Source: Actinomycetaceae bacterium
Lineage (GTDB): Bacteria; Actinomycetota; Actinomycetes; Actinomycetales; Actinomycetaceae
Reading direction: 5' to 3'
DNA length: 55,000 bases
Assembly (NCBI GenBank): GCA_030540715.1
Contig: JAUNVQ010000016.1
Coordinates: 1 to 55,000 of the forward strand
The notes beneath the pieces are model-generated. The model made no database searches. It saw nothing but the letters and a program-made list of their open reading frames with translations, and was not told the DNA's origin. Numbering within the stretch: position 1 is the first letter of the stretch; the number at the start of each line of letters is the position of its first letter. This document shows, one piece after another, positions 8,237-16,517 of this stretch. Made by a program: the position numbers and the translations under genes.

Positions 8237-10870
8237 GTGAGTTTTTTATCAAAGAGCCAAGCACATACGCGAAGTCAAACACTGGAAGTCACTCGTATCC
8301 GAGTAAACCTTGACCTTCGCGATCCCGCCACCACCGACACCACCACCGATACAGAGAATCTTCATGCCCCCACAGCATTAGATACCGCACAGACACCAGA
8401 GCAGCCTCAGACGTATCATGCGCGCTCCGTTATCTTTTTAACCAGCAGCGACACTCAGGTACGGATTGACGTGGCGGCAATCAACATTAACGCCGTGACC
8501 CTTGATGGACAAGACGCCTCCTACCAACAACACGATGAGTACATCGTCGTTGACAATGTACCTGTTGACGAAAAATGCAAAATTATTGTCGATGCCACAA
8601 TGGCGTATTCCCACGACGGCCAAGGCTTGCATCGTTTTATTGACAGTGAAGACGGACGCGTCTACTGCTACACCCATTTTGAGCCTGCTGATGCTCACCG
8701 CGCATGGCCATGCTTTGACCAACCCGACATTAAACCCGTATGGGAGTTCCATGTTCACGCTCCCACTAACTGGATTGTGCGATCAAACCGCTCAGAAATC
8801 TCTGATCCTGACAATCCCACACCCGGCACCTGGGAGTTTGGGACTACCGAACCTCTGCCAGCCTATCTGACCGCAGTGATAGCGGGGCAGTGGTATGTGC
8901 ACAGCGACGGTGAATGGAAGTTTTCCCCAGCCGGAGGCCCCGAACTATCAGTGCCACTGACGTTTCTTTGCCGTCACAGCCTGAAAAAACATCTTGATAC
9001 GGCAGATCTTAGCCAAGTCACACGGCAAGGACTGGATTTCTATCATAAGCGTTACAACTTTGCCTATCCCTGGGGTAAATACGATCAGGTTTTTGTGCCG
9101 CAATTCAATATAGGTGCAATGGAGAATCCCGGACTTGTCACCTTCAATGACAACTATATTTACCGTGAACACTCAACACGCGCCCAACGCCAACAGCGTG
9201 CACTGACTGTTTTACACGAAATGTGTCATATGTGGTTTGGCGACCTCGTCACGCCCCGATGGTGGGATGACCTGTGGCTTAAAGAATCCTTTGCCGACCA
9301 CGAAGCGTTATGCGCACTGGAAGCCACACGATACACAACCGGTTGGGCAACCTTTGCCCTTGGACGCGAAATATGGGCCTACGATGCTGATGCGTGTTCA
9401 ACAACGCACCCGATAGTAGCGCAAGCTGAAACAGTTGAACAGGCACAACAAAACTTCGACGGAATCACCTACGCGAAAGGTGCGGCTGTTGTCAAACAGT
9501 TCGTGGCGTGGCTTGGACACGATATTTTTGTACGACGTATGCGAACCTATTTTGCGCGCTACGCATTTGCAACAGCCACATCTCAAGACTTTTTCACCGT
9601 CCTTTCTGCTGGCGATCCCACGATGGAACAGTGGACGCAAGCATGGCTGAAAACAGCGGGGATTACAGCCTTAACGGTGACAATAAAAGATGACGACCTT
9701 CATCTTCACCAAGAATGCGCCGATCCTGTGACAGGCCAACCCGTACTTCGCCCTCTGGCATTTACTATCGCCTTTTGGAACGTTGACGACAACAATCGCC
9801 TGACGCGCAACGAAACAACGCAGATTGAGTTTGCGCAACAGATCACCACCACACCGCGCCATTCGCCGCTGTTTGTTCTTAACGAAAAGGATGAAGCATA
9901 TGCGGTTGTTCACCTGCCTGATACTCTTTACCGTGACCTGTCACAACACGTTGCCTCCCTGCCTTCGCCGCTGACGCGTGCTCGCGTATGGCAAACCCTT
10001 TACCAGGGAGTACGCTACCAGTGGCTTCACCCTCAAAAATTTATTGAAACAGTGTTGGAGCAGGCAAAAGATGGTGACGCTACACTGTTACCGCATCTTG
10101 GCTCACATGTCATAGATGCCACTTTCCACATGCCCTCAACGCTTTTTAGGACGTGGAACAAGACAATCGCCAAGACGGCCTTTGCCTACGCGAAGGAAAC
10201 ACGCGATAGTGATTCAGCCCAGGCGTGGGCACAAACAGCGGCTCACGCATCGGCCTACAGCGGAGAGTCGGCCTTTGCCGACGACATCCATGCGTCCATG
10301 CAGACGCTCCACAGCATTGACCGTCAATGGGAATGCGTGTGTGCATTGAGTGCCCTGGGGCAGTGGTCAACAAACGACATCGTGGCCTTCTATCGGCGCT
10401 ACGATCACACTTCACGAGGGCGTAGGCGGGCACTTGAAGCCATGTATGCCAACGAGAGTACACGCGCCCAAGCACGAGAACTGTTGCTAAGTCCCCCCGA
10501 CTCAACAAATGTGCAGACACTATCGGGGATTGCCCGCAAAGATCTGAGTAACGACGATATTCGCTCAGTGATTGAGGGCCTTGCCTGGCATCGTCAACGC
10601 GGAAGCAGTGCCGATATCGGCGACATGATTGCGCTGTGGTCACGTTTTCCTCAACATCTTGCCAACCATGTTGTTGCGGGAATGTATCCTGGACCATTTT
10701 TTGTTGACCACGATGCACACGACATCATCAACGAAACAAAAACATGGCTTAATATCCATGTTGATACATCCGCGCAGCTTCAACGTATTGTGAGTGAAAC
10801 ATATGAAAAACATCTGCGTCGATACCGCTCCCAATTGAAATGGTGGCCAAATTTAGTGGGAACTAAATGA
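8237..10870 (+). CDS. pepN: Aminopeptidase N (M1 zinc metallopeptidase)
   Basis: Removes N-terminal amino acids from peptides in the cytoplasm. About 877 residues, the usual length. It carries the exopeptidase motif GAMENPG, the zinc site HEMCHMW with a downstream Glu in LKESFADH, and the beta-sandwich domain and helical ERAP1-like C-terminal domain expected of M1 enzymes. I place the start at GTG 8237 (VSFLSKSQAHTRSQ), since the family N-terminus begins with a similar Q-A-x-T-R-S stretch. AGG lies three bases upstream, which is close, and an upstream ATG at 8186 would overlap the divergent gene. It is followed by the garA cluster after 70 bases. Confidence 0.93.
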   Translation: MSFLSKSQAHTRSQTLEVTRIRVNLDLRDPATTDTTTDTENLHAPTALDTAQTPEQPQTYHARSVIFLTSSDTQVRIDVAAININAVTLDGQDASYQQHDEYIVVDNVPVDEKCKIIVDATMAYSHDGQGLHRFIDSEDGRVYCYTHFEPADAHRAWPCFDQPDIKPVWEFHVHAPTNWIVRSNRSEISDPDNPTPGTWEFGTTEPLPAYLTAVIAGQWYVHSDGEWKFSPAGGPELSVPLTFLCRHSLKKHLDTADLSQVTRQGLDFYHKRYNFAYPWGKYDQVFVPQFNIGAMENPGLVTFNDNYIYREHSTRAQRQQRALTVLHEMCHMWFGDLVTPRWWDDLWLKESFADHEALCALEATRYTTGWATFALGREIWAYDADACSTTHPIVAQAETVEQAQQNFDGITYAKGAAVVKQFVAWLGHDIFVRRMRTYFARYAFATATSQDFFTVLSAGDPTMEQWTQAWLKTAGITALTVTIKDDDLHLHQECADPVTGQPVLRPLAFTIAFWNVDDNNRLTRNETTQIEFAQQITTTPRHSPLFVLNEKDEAYAVVHLPDTLYRDLSQHVASLPSPLTRARVWQTLYQGVRYQWLHPQKFIETVLEQAKDGDATLLPHLGSHVIDATFHMPSTLFRTWNKTIAKTAFAYAKETRDSDSAQAWAQTAAHASAYSGESAFADDIHASMQTLHSIDRQWECVCALSALGQWSTNDIVAFYRRYDHTSRGRRRALEAMYANESTRAQARELLLSPPDSTNVQTLSGIARKDLSNDDIRSVIEGLAWHRQRGSSADIGDMIALWSRFPQHLANHVVAGMYPGPFFVDHDAHDIINETKTWLNIHVDTSAQLQRIVSETYEKHLRRYRSQLKWWPNLVGTK

Positions 10871-10894
10871 CGTAGACAAATAAATTCGTTATGC

Positions 10895-10907
10895 TTATGT
10901 TACATAA
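10895..10907. promoter_or_regulatory. Inverted repeat in the garA upstream region
   Basis: TTATGT-T-ACATAA, a perfect 6+1+6 inverted repeat about 35 bases upstream of garA in an A/T-rich stretch. It could be an operator or part of an overlapping promoter. No independent evidence. Confidence 0.3.
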
Positions 10908-10940
10908 TAGTTATGTTCTTATACACGAAAGAGGTCTCCT

Positions 10941-11375
10941 ATGATGCCTGAACACGATCCGTCAGCGACGGCCGTTTTTCAAAAGATCTCTCTTGATGAA
11001 CCGCAGGTGCCCAATGTTGCGTTAAAACCCGAAGCGTTGGCTGCAGTCCAGGAGCTTCCCCCCAACTCGGCATTATTGATTGTTCAACGTGGCCCTAACT
11101 CTGGTGCTCGCTTCCTACTGGATTCGGAGCGCACCACATCGGGCAGGCATCCGTCCTCTGATATTTTCCTTGACGACGTGACAGTCAGCCGAAAACACGC
11201 CGAATTCTTTGCCCTTGAATCCGGTGGCTACGGTGTGCGTGACGCTGGTTCGCTAAACGGTACATATGTCAACCGTGAACGCGTAGAAAAATGTGCACTG
11301 CGTGCCGGTGACGAAGTACAAATTGGAAAATACCGCATGACGTACCATCCCAGCCCACGAATGGGTGAAGCGTAA
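10941..11375 (+). CDS. garA: FHA-domain metabolic regulator, GarA/OdhI family
   Basis: A 144-residue protein with a single forkhead-associated domain: GRHPSSDIFLDDVTVSRKHAEF and a terminal GSLNGTYVNRERV. GarA/OdhI proteins bind phosphothreonine and control 2-oxoglutarate-consuming enzymes after phosphorylation of an N-terminal Thr by Ser/Thr kinases. Here the N-terminal motif is SATAVF, with one Thr where the mycobacterial protein has two adjacent Thr before S-V-F; the intramolecular switch may therefore persist with one site. Ribosome-binding site GAGG lies six bases before the ATG. The gene heads a cluster with two MerR regulators, the typical actinobacterial arrangement. Confidence 0.9.
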   Translation: MMPEHDPSATAVFQKISLDEPQVPNVALKPEALAAVQELPPNSALLIVQRGPNSGARFLLDSERTTSGRHPSSDIFLDDVTVSRKHAEFFALESGGYGVRDAGSLNGTYVNRERVEKCALRAGDEVQIGKYRMTYHPSPRMGEA

Positions 11376-11379
11376 ATAT

Positions 11380-12138
11380 ATGGTCACAGCAGCAGCATCT
11401 TCTTCCCAGCAGCATCACGGTGATGACGGTGCGGTTCAACCCTGGCCACGTGATGTTGCGCGCACACCGTATATGTCGATTGGCAAACTTGTTGAAAAAG
11501 TGAAGGCAGAATTTCCTGCGCTGAGTCTGTCAAAAGTGCGCTACCTGGAACAACAGGGACTTATTACACCTTGGCGTGACAAGTCAGGGTATCGCAAGTA
11601 TTCTGATGCCGATCTTGAACGGCTGCGGTACTGCCTGATCCAACAGCGCGACCACTACTTGCCCATCACAAAGATCTTAGAAAATCTTGCCATTTTAGAT
11701 GCAGGTGAGGACGAGGTTCCTATAGCGCCTGTAGCGCGTGTTGTTGCCTCACAAGGTAAACTTGTGGCTCCTGTTGATACGCCGGTAACTGTGCGTGAAA
11801 TCGAGGATCTTACCGGGGTGAGCAGAGATTTCCTGTGTGAACTTGTTGATTCAGGGATAATTAAAGCTGACCTTTCGGGCCGATTTGCCGCACGAAGTGT
11901 CAGTGTTGTCACATTGATGAGTTCGCTGGCGAAAGTTGGTTTAGAACCACGTCACATTGGTTTTATACGCCTGAGTGCAGAGCGTCAAGCCGATTTGGTA
12001 GACCAAAGTGTTGGGGGTCAGGCTCGCGTCCACGGTGTTGATAAAGAACGGCGTGTTGCACGTGCTGAAGATATTCGCGAACTGGTGGCAGCACTGAATG
12101 CTGAATTGTTACGTATCGCTCTTGATAATCTTCAGTGA
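11380..12138 (+). CDS. ftsR: MerR-family regulator FtsR
   Basis: A 252-residue regulator. An N-terminal winged helix (about residues 27-95) includes MSIGKLVEKVKAEFPALSLS, SKVRYLEQQGLITPWR and SGYRKYSDADLERLRY. A second HTH-like segment (PVTVREIEDLTGVSRDFL) follows after a linker. Known FtsR proteins activate ftsZ and regulate division in Corynebacterium; the role here is by homology. The ATG at 11380 is preferred over GTG 11365, because the latter overlaps the garA stop and has no ribosome-binding site. The gene is separated from garA by only 4 bases, so the two are co-transcribed. Confidence 0.85.
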   Translation: MVTAAASSSQQHHGDDGAVQPWPRDVARTPYMSIGKLVEKVKAEFPALSLSKVRYLEQQGLITPWRDKSGYRKYSDADLERLRYCLIQQRDHYLPITKILENLAILDAGEDEVPIAPVARVVASQGKLVAPVDTPVTVREIEDLTGVSRDFLCELVDSGIIKADLSGRFAARSVSVVTLMSSLAKVGLEPRHIGFIRLSAERQADLVDQSVGGQARVHGVDKERRVARAEDIRELVAALNAELLRIALDNLQ

Positions 12139-12192
12139 CTAGTAGAGGATTCTTTACTGTCTAAGCTACACTGGGGGGAGAGACGACTTAAG

Positions 12193-12211
12193 GTTAAAGT
12201 TCAACTTTAAC
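12193..12211. promoter_or_regulatory. Perfect palindromic operator candidate
   Basis: GTTAAAGTT-C-AACTTTAAC, a perfect 9+1+9 inverted repeat about 90 bases upstream of the second MerR gene and 55 bases after the ftsR stop. Its length and dyad symmetry fit a dimeric MerR operator, presumably for FtsR or autoregulation of the following gene. Confidence 0.55.
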
Positions 12212-12299
12212 TTTTAGCCACGCCGAGTCTGTGATTGATTTTTATACGGCACCGACATAGTCTCAAAGACAGACATTGGCAATCCATAAGGAGCAGAAG

Positions 12300-12842
12300 A
12301 TGAGTTCACAGAGCACACAGGATGTACTCTTTAGTGACACCTTTGAAGGGTTTAGCGAAGAAAAGGGTTTCCGTGGTCCTGTTGCCTGTAAAGCAGCTGG
12401 TATTACCTATCGTCAGCTTGACTATTGGGCACGCACCGGTATGGTAGAACCAACCCTGCGAGGTGCGCGCGGTTCAGGGACACAACGCCTGTATTCTTTC
12501 CGCGATATTTTGGTGCTCAAAGTAGTAAAAAATCTTTTGGATACCGGTGTGTCCCTGCAACAAATCCGCGTTGCAATCGATGCCCTCAAGGCACGTGGTG
12601 TTGGTGACCTCGCCTCGATCACGCTGATTTCTGATGGAGCATCGGTCTATGAATGTACCTCTGACAATCAAATCATGGATATTATTCAGGGTGGTCAAGG
12701 AGTATTTGGTATTTGTGTGGGCCGTGTATGGAACGAAGTAGAAGCAAAGCTGTCGTCGCTTCCAACAGAACGCATGGAGCCTGAAGGTGTTAGCCATATT
12801 GATGAACTAGCGATTAGGCGCGCCAAAAAACACGCTGGCTGA
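12300..12842 (+). CDS. MerR-family transcriptional regulator (Rv1830-like)
   Basis: A 180-residue protein with an N-terminal MerR winged helix: ACKAAGITYRQLDYWARTG, GSGTQRLYSFRDILVLKVV and SLQQIRVAI. The C-terminal domain has beta-rich sequence and no metal-binding Cys pattern. It resembles the second MerR protein of the garA-ftsR cluster of other actinobacteria. In mycobacteria a small BFN/DUF151 gene lies between the two MerR genes; here it is absent and the 160-base gap holds a palindrome instead. The ATG at 12300 has AAGGAG upstream. Targets are unknown. Confidence 0.85.
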   Translation: MSSQSTQDVLFSDTFEGFSEEKGFRGPVACKAAGITYRQLDYWARTGMVEPTLRGARGSGTQRLYSFRDILVLKVVKNLLDTGVSLQQIRVAIDALKARGVGDLASITLISDGASVYECTSDNQIMDIIQGGQGVFGICVGRVWNEVEAKLSSLPTERMEPEGVSHIDELAIRRAKKHAG

Positions 12843-13146
12843 AAACGATGCTTTAGCTTGCTGTTTTAGCTTATTTGCTCATGATGTCAGATGATGGTGT
12901 CGTCTGGCGGACAGTCTACGTCTTGTGTTTACCGTCTGTAGCCTGGGGAATTGTGGTTGGCGGATCAGTGTTGATGGTGGTGAGCATCTGTATATTTTCC
13001 TTATCTTATGTGAAGAAATGCAAACTACCGTGCAAGCACAGCACTTGGCTATCCATTCAACACATTATCGAAGGCTAGCTCAGTTGTATTATGCCGTTGT
13101 ATTATAGGTGGCCTGATGCCATATCAATGAGCAACGAGAGTATGCG
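12843..13146. other. Intergenic region with a possible 65-residue membrane peptide
   Basis: About 300 bases between convergent merR and the CDF exporter gene. One open frame, 12881-13078 (+), would encode a 65-residue peptide with a 30-residue hydrophobic core followed by a Cys/Lys-rich tail. It has no ribosome-binding site, so I do not call it a gene. No clear terminator hairpin with a U-run was seen for either convergent gene. Confidence 0.25.
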
Positions 13147-14175
13147 TCATTTACCAAGCTCAGGCTCTAAATAGATGCGACATGTCAGTGGCACACTATT
13201 GCGAACTCGCTGTTCGGCCTGATTAATCATTGTTGAAATCGCTGTGCCATCCATAGAGGGATCAACACTGAACTTAGCGGCTATCAATAGTTCTTCAGGC
13301 CCTAGATGAAGCGTACGCACATACATCACATCCAAGTCACCATCACCACAAAGTGCATCACTAATGCTTTGTTGAACCTCCTGGGTGGCAGATTCACCTA
13401 CCAACAGCGACGCTATCTCGGCTGCAAGGAACAAGGCAACAATCACCAGCAAAACTCCGATGGCAGCTGATCCAACTCCATCCCAACGCCCATCGCCAGT
13501 GAGCAGGGTTGCACTGACCCCACCAAGAGCCAATACTAAGCCACACAGGGCAGCAATATCTTCAAGAAGAACCACAGGAATCTCGGGTGCACGAGAAGTC
13601 CGAATGTAGGTGAAAAGCTTCATTGAGCCGCGTGCTTCGTGTGCTTCTTTCAATGCTTGAGACAAACTATATCCCTCAAGCACAATCGAAATCACCAGCA
13701 CAGTAACAGGCACCCACTTCCATGCGGTGATCTCCTGTGGGTGTTGGAATTTTTCATAGGCTTCAAAGAGGGCGAAAAGCCCGCCCACACTGAAAAGCAG
13801 AATCGCCACAACAAAAGCGGCAATATAGCGCGAACGCCCGTAACCGAATTGATGAACCTGGTCGGGAGCACGTTGAGCACGCTTGCTCCCCACCAAAAGC
13901 AGGGCCTGGTTTGTTGTGTCAGCAACAGAGTGAATAGACTCCGCAAGCATTGATGACGAACCCGTGAGCAGCCACGCCACAAACTTTGATACCGCAATAC
14001 CAAGATTGGCGATAGCCGCGGCAATTATTGCGCGTAAACCGCCACGATGATGAGCGTTATCAGAAGTGGCATCCTTGTCCATCAGGCAAGACGTGTGAGC
14101 GGAAGTGTCACGCGTGACGTCGGCAAGGCTGCCCCGTAGATGATGAGCATGGTCATCACCAGTGTTCTGCTTCAT
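13147..14175 (-). CDS. Cation diffusion facilitator (zinc/divalent metal exporter), ZnT9-like
   Basis: A 342-residue CDF transporter exchanging a divalent metal for protons at the cell membrane. An unusual His-rich 45-residue N-terminus (HAHH, AHHRGG) precedes the membrane domain. Helix II carries SMLAESIHSVADTTNQ, with the His and Asp metal ligands but a Glu-containing variant typical of the ZnT9 subgroup. QFGYGRSRYIAAF follows, and the cytoplasmic C-terminal domain ends with YLEPE. Start ATG 14175 has GAAGGG eight bases upstream. It lies 27 bases downstream of the permease gene on the same strand and may share its transcript. Confidence 0.88.
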   Translation of the reverse strand: MKQNTGDDHAHHLRGSLADVTRDTSAHTSCLMDKDATSDNAHHRGGLRAIIAAAIANLGIAVSKFVAWLLTGSSSMLAESIHSVADTTNQALLLVGSKRAQRAPDQVHQFGYGRSRYIAAFVVAILLFSVGGLFALFEAYEKFQHPQEITAWKWVPVTVLVISIVLEGYSLSQALKEAHEARGSMKLFTYIRTSRAPEIPVVLLEDIAALCGLVLALGGVSATLLTGDGRWDGVGSAAIGVLLVIVALFLAAEIASLLVGESATQEVQQSISDALCGDGDLDVMYVRTLHLGPEELLIAAKFSVDPSMDGTAISTMINQAEQRVRNSVPLTCRIYLEPELGK

Positions 14176-14202
14176 GTGGTGAGCCCTTCGCCCTCAGAAA
14201 AA

Positions 14203-16134
14203 CTAAAAATCCAAAGACTCAAACTTGCGTGCCCACGCGCTGCGAATCGGGTTAGCGTCAGCCAACATAATATCGAAGCGGTCACCAGCCACATCCGTGA
14301 TTTCGTCCATACACTGTACGATCTCGCGGGTGGGGGAGTTTTCTAGGCGGTAGGCACCAACGCGCAAGATTTTCTCGACGCTTTGAACACGCGACAGATA
14401 GGCAACAAAAGGCATATCAAACTTTTGTTGATACTGCTGCGAAAGTTCCTTGAGCTGTTCAAGTTCCAGATCGTCAATATCATCTAATGCAAGTGAACCA
14501 ACATCTTGCGATACAGCCTTTGCTTGTTCCTCGTCCATCACCAGCATATCCATGATGTCAGGGTAAGAACGAATAAGCTGAAGTTTTTCCTGAGTATCAG
14601 CTGTCCATACCGCATCTTGTAGGGCCTCTTTCAGCTCGCCTGCATTACTGAATGGGCGGCGAGGATAGGCACGCTCCAACGGCCATGTTTGCCCATTAAA
14701 GAGGGTGGCAAATGTGTGAACAAAATCTTCTTGAGACATATTGTTCACTGCGTTCAGTGACACTGGCTTACCCTTCTGCGAGGTAGCAACATCGGGAGTT
14801 TCCTTTGAACCGACGTGGAAGAACAAAAGATTCAAAAAGATTGCGCTTAACGACCCAACCGTTACACCAGAGGCAAAGAAAATCTGCGCCCACGACGGGA
14901 ATACACCTGCAATATCAGGTTTGAAAGACACCAGCATAGCTAGACCTAAAGAGGTCGTGAGTGTCACCGTGTTACGGGTATCAGTTAAATCAACCTTTTT
15001 CAGGGTTTGGATACCCACAAGGGCCACATTAGCAAATAGTGCAAGGGAAGCTCCACCAAGCACAGGCCCGGGAATAGAGGCCACAATAGCGCCAGCTTTA
15101 GGGATAAGCCCCAGGATAATCATGAGGCCACCAGCAAGCGCCACAACCCAGCGTGATTTGACGCGGGTAAGGCGAACAAGGCCAACGTTTTGAGCAAAAC
15201 ATGTGTAGGGGAAAGAGTTGAGCACCCCACCAAGCAAAGTTGACAGGCCGTCGGCACGCAAAGCCGCAGCAATATGATTTTTAGTGATACGTTTACCAAC
15301 GATTTCACCTGCGGCAAAAACGTCACCGGTTGTTTCGACCATTGTGATGATCATAACGATAATCATTGATACGCAGCCCGTGAGGGAAAAAGTTGGCCAG
15401 CCAAAATAGAACGGCGTGGTTAAACCTGCCCAGGAAGCATGCGAGACTCCGTCGAAATCAGTGTAGCCAACAAACACCCCGGCAATGGTGCCAATAATCA
15501 ATCCCATAAGAACAGCGATGGTTCCCATGAACCCTTTGAAGAATCGTTGCACAAGAACAATGATTGCAAGTGTGCCAAAACCCAGGGCCAGGGCAGTGGG
15601 ATCGATACCCGTGGGTGGGTTGCGTTCATCAACGCGGTTAATAAAGTCGCCCGCGGAAACACCTAATAGAGTGATACCCATTGTGGTAAGGACTGTTCCA
15701 ATAACCAAGGGTGGGAAGAATCTAATGATACGTGCAAAAAATGGTGCGGCGAAGAAAGTGAAAAGCCCGGCAACTATAATTGAGCCATAGATAGCGGGTA
15801 ACCCTTCATTGCCTCCTTCACCAGCGGTGACAGCAAGGCCGATAGCGATAATAGGTGAGATTGCCGTTGTTGTCACGCCTTGAATGATGGGAAGTCGCAC
15901 ACCAATTTTCCAAAAACCAACTGATTGAATGAGTGTGGCAATGCCGCAAGTGAATAAGTCGGCATTGATAAGGTGTATAGTTGTTTCTTCATCAAGGCCC
16001 AAACCACCCGCAATCACGAGGGGAACAACCACTGCGCCGGCATAAAATGCCAAGACGTGTTGGATTGATAACACCGAAAGTTTGGGAATCGAGGGAACTT
16101 GATCGACAGCGTGTTTGCGACGTATTTCAGACAT
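14203..16134 (-). CDS. NCS2 purine/uracil-type permease fused to a degenerate UraD-like domain
   Basis: A 643-residue protein. Residues 1 to about 465 are an NCS2 (nucleobase-ascorbate) symporter with the opening VLAFYAGAVVVPLVIAGG, a QSVGFW segment and the substrate motif region with FAQNVGLV and GPVLGGASL. Residues about 475-643 resemble 2-oxo-4-hydroxy-4-carboxy-5-ureidoimidazoline decarboxylase (UraD): PW, ERAYPRRPF, LKEAL, QEKLQLI, EEQAKA, the helix before FDMPFV and a C-terminal EI/R pattern. The catalytic His of the HPxL motif is Tyr here (SYPDI) and the active-site Ser before EQ is Met, so activity is doubtful. The fusion suggests a urate or xanthine substrate. ATG 16134 follows GGAGG. 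Confidence 0.85.
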   Translation of the reverse strand: MSEIRRKHAVDQVPSIPKLSVLSIQHVLAFYAGAVVVPLVIAGGLGLDEETTIHLINADLFTCGIATLIQSVGFWKIGVRLPIIQGVTTTAISPIIAIGLAVTAGEGGNEGLPAIYGSIIVAGLFTFFAAPFFARIIRFFPPLVIGTVLTTMGITLLGVSAGDFINRVDERNPPTGIDPTALALGFGTLAIIVLVQRFFKGFMGTIAVLMGLIIGTIAGVFVGYTDFDGVSHASWAGLTTPFYFGWPTFSLTGCVSMIIVMIITMVETTGDVFAAGEIVGKRITKNHIAAALRADGLSTLLGGVLNSFPYTCFAQNVGLVRLTRVKSRWVVALAGGLMIILGLIPKAGAIVASIPGPVLGGASLALFANVALVGIQTLKKVDLTDTRNTVTLTTSLGLAMLVSFKPDIAGVFPSWAQIFFASGVTVGSLSAIFLNLLFFHVGSKETPDVATSQKGKPVSLNAVNNMSQEDFVHTFATLFNGQTWPLERAYPRRPFSNAGELKEALQDAVWTADTQEKLQLIRSYPDIMDMLVMDEEQAKAVSQDVGSLALDDIDDLELEQLKELSQQYQQKFDMPFVAYLSRVQSVEKILRVGAYRLENSPTREIVQCMDEITDVAGDRFDIMLADANPIRSAWARKFESLDF

Positions 16135-16517
16135 CAAAAACCTCCGTTAGTGGGTTTACCCTTGTACTGTATCGCGCAAAGCTACGCTAGGTCATATCGA
16201 TAACATAATTGAGAGCAAGGTTATGTTCTTGGACCTGCCAGACTTGCGTAACGAAGACACGACCGGCACCGTTTTGTGATGGCTATGTACGCGCCGATTA
16301 CAAGAAGTCGAAGGCACTTGTTGTCCAAACACGCAAAGAAATATGTGGATACAGTTGCAAAAAATTCTATACCTGCATGGATAACCAATTTGTAGACATA
16401 CTGTCAATACTTGCGCGCAATACAAAAAGAAAAGTTGCGTAGGGCTGCGCTAAGATGTGCAGCTGCAGGCAGAGCTGTATCGAGTTGTTGTGTTGTGAGG
16501 AAGATAGCTGGTTGGAC
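16135..16517. other. Intergenic region upstream of the NCS2 permease
   Basis: About 380 bases downstream of the YhgE gene stop and upstream of the permease start, both on the minus strand. It must carry the permease promoter. A TATCGATA palindrome lies near 16196. I found no coding potential with a ribosome-binding site, no riboswitch-like purine aptamer and no strong terminator. Confidence 0.35.
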
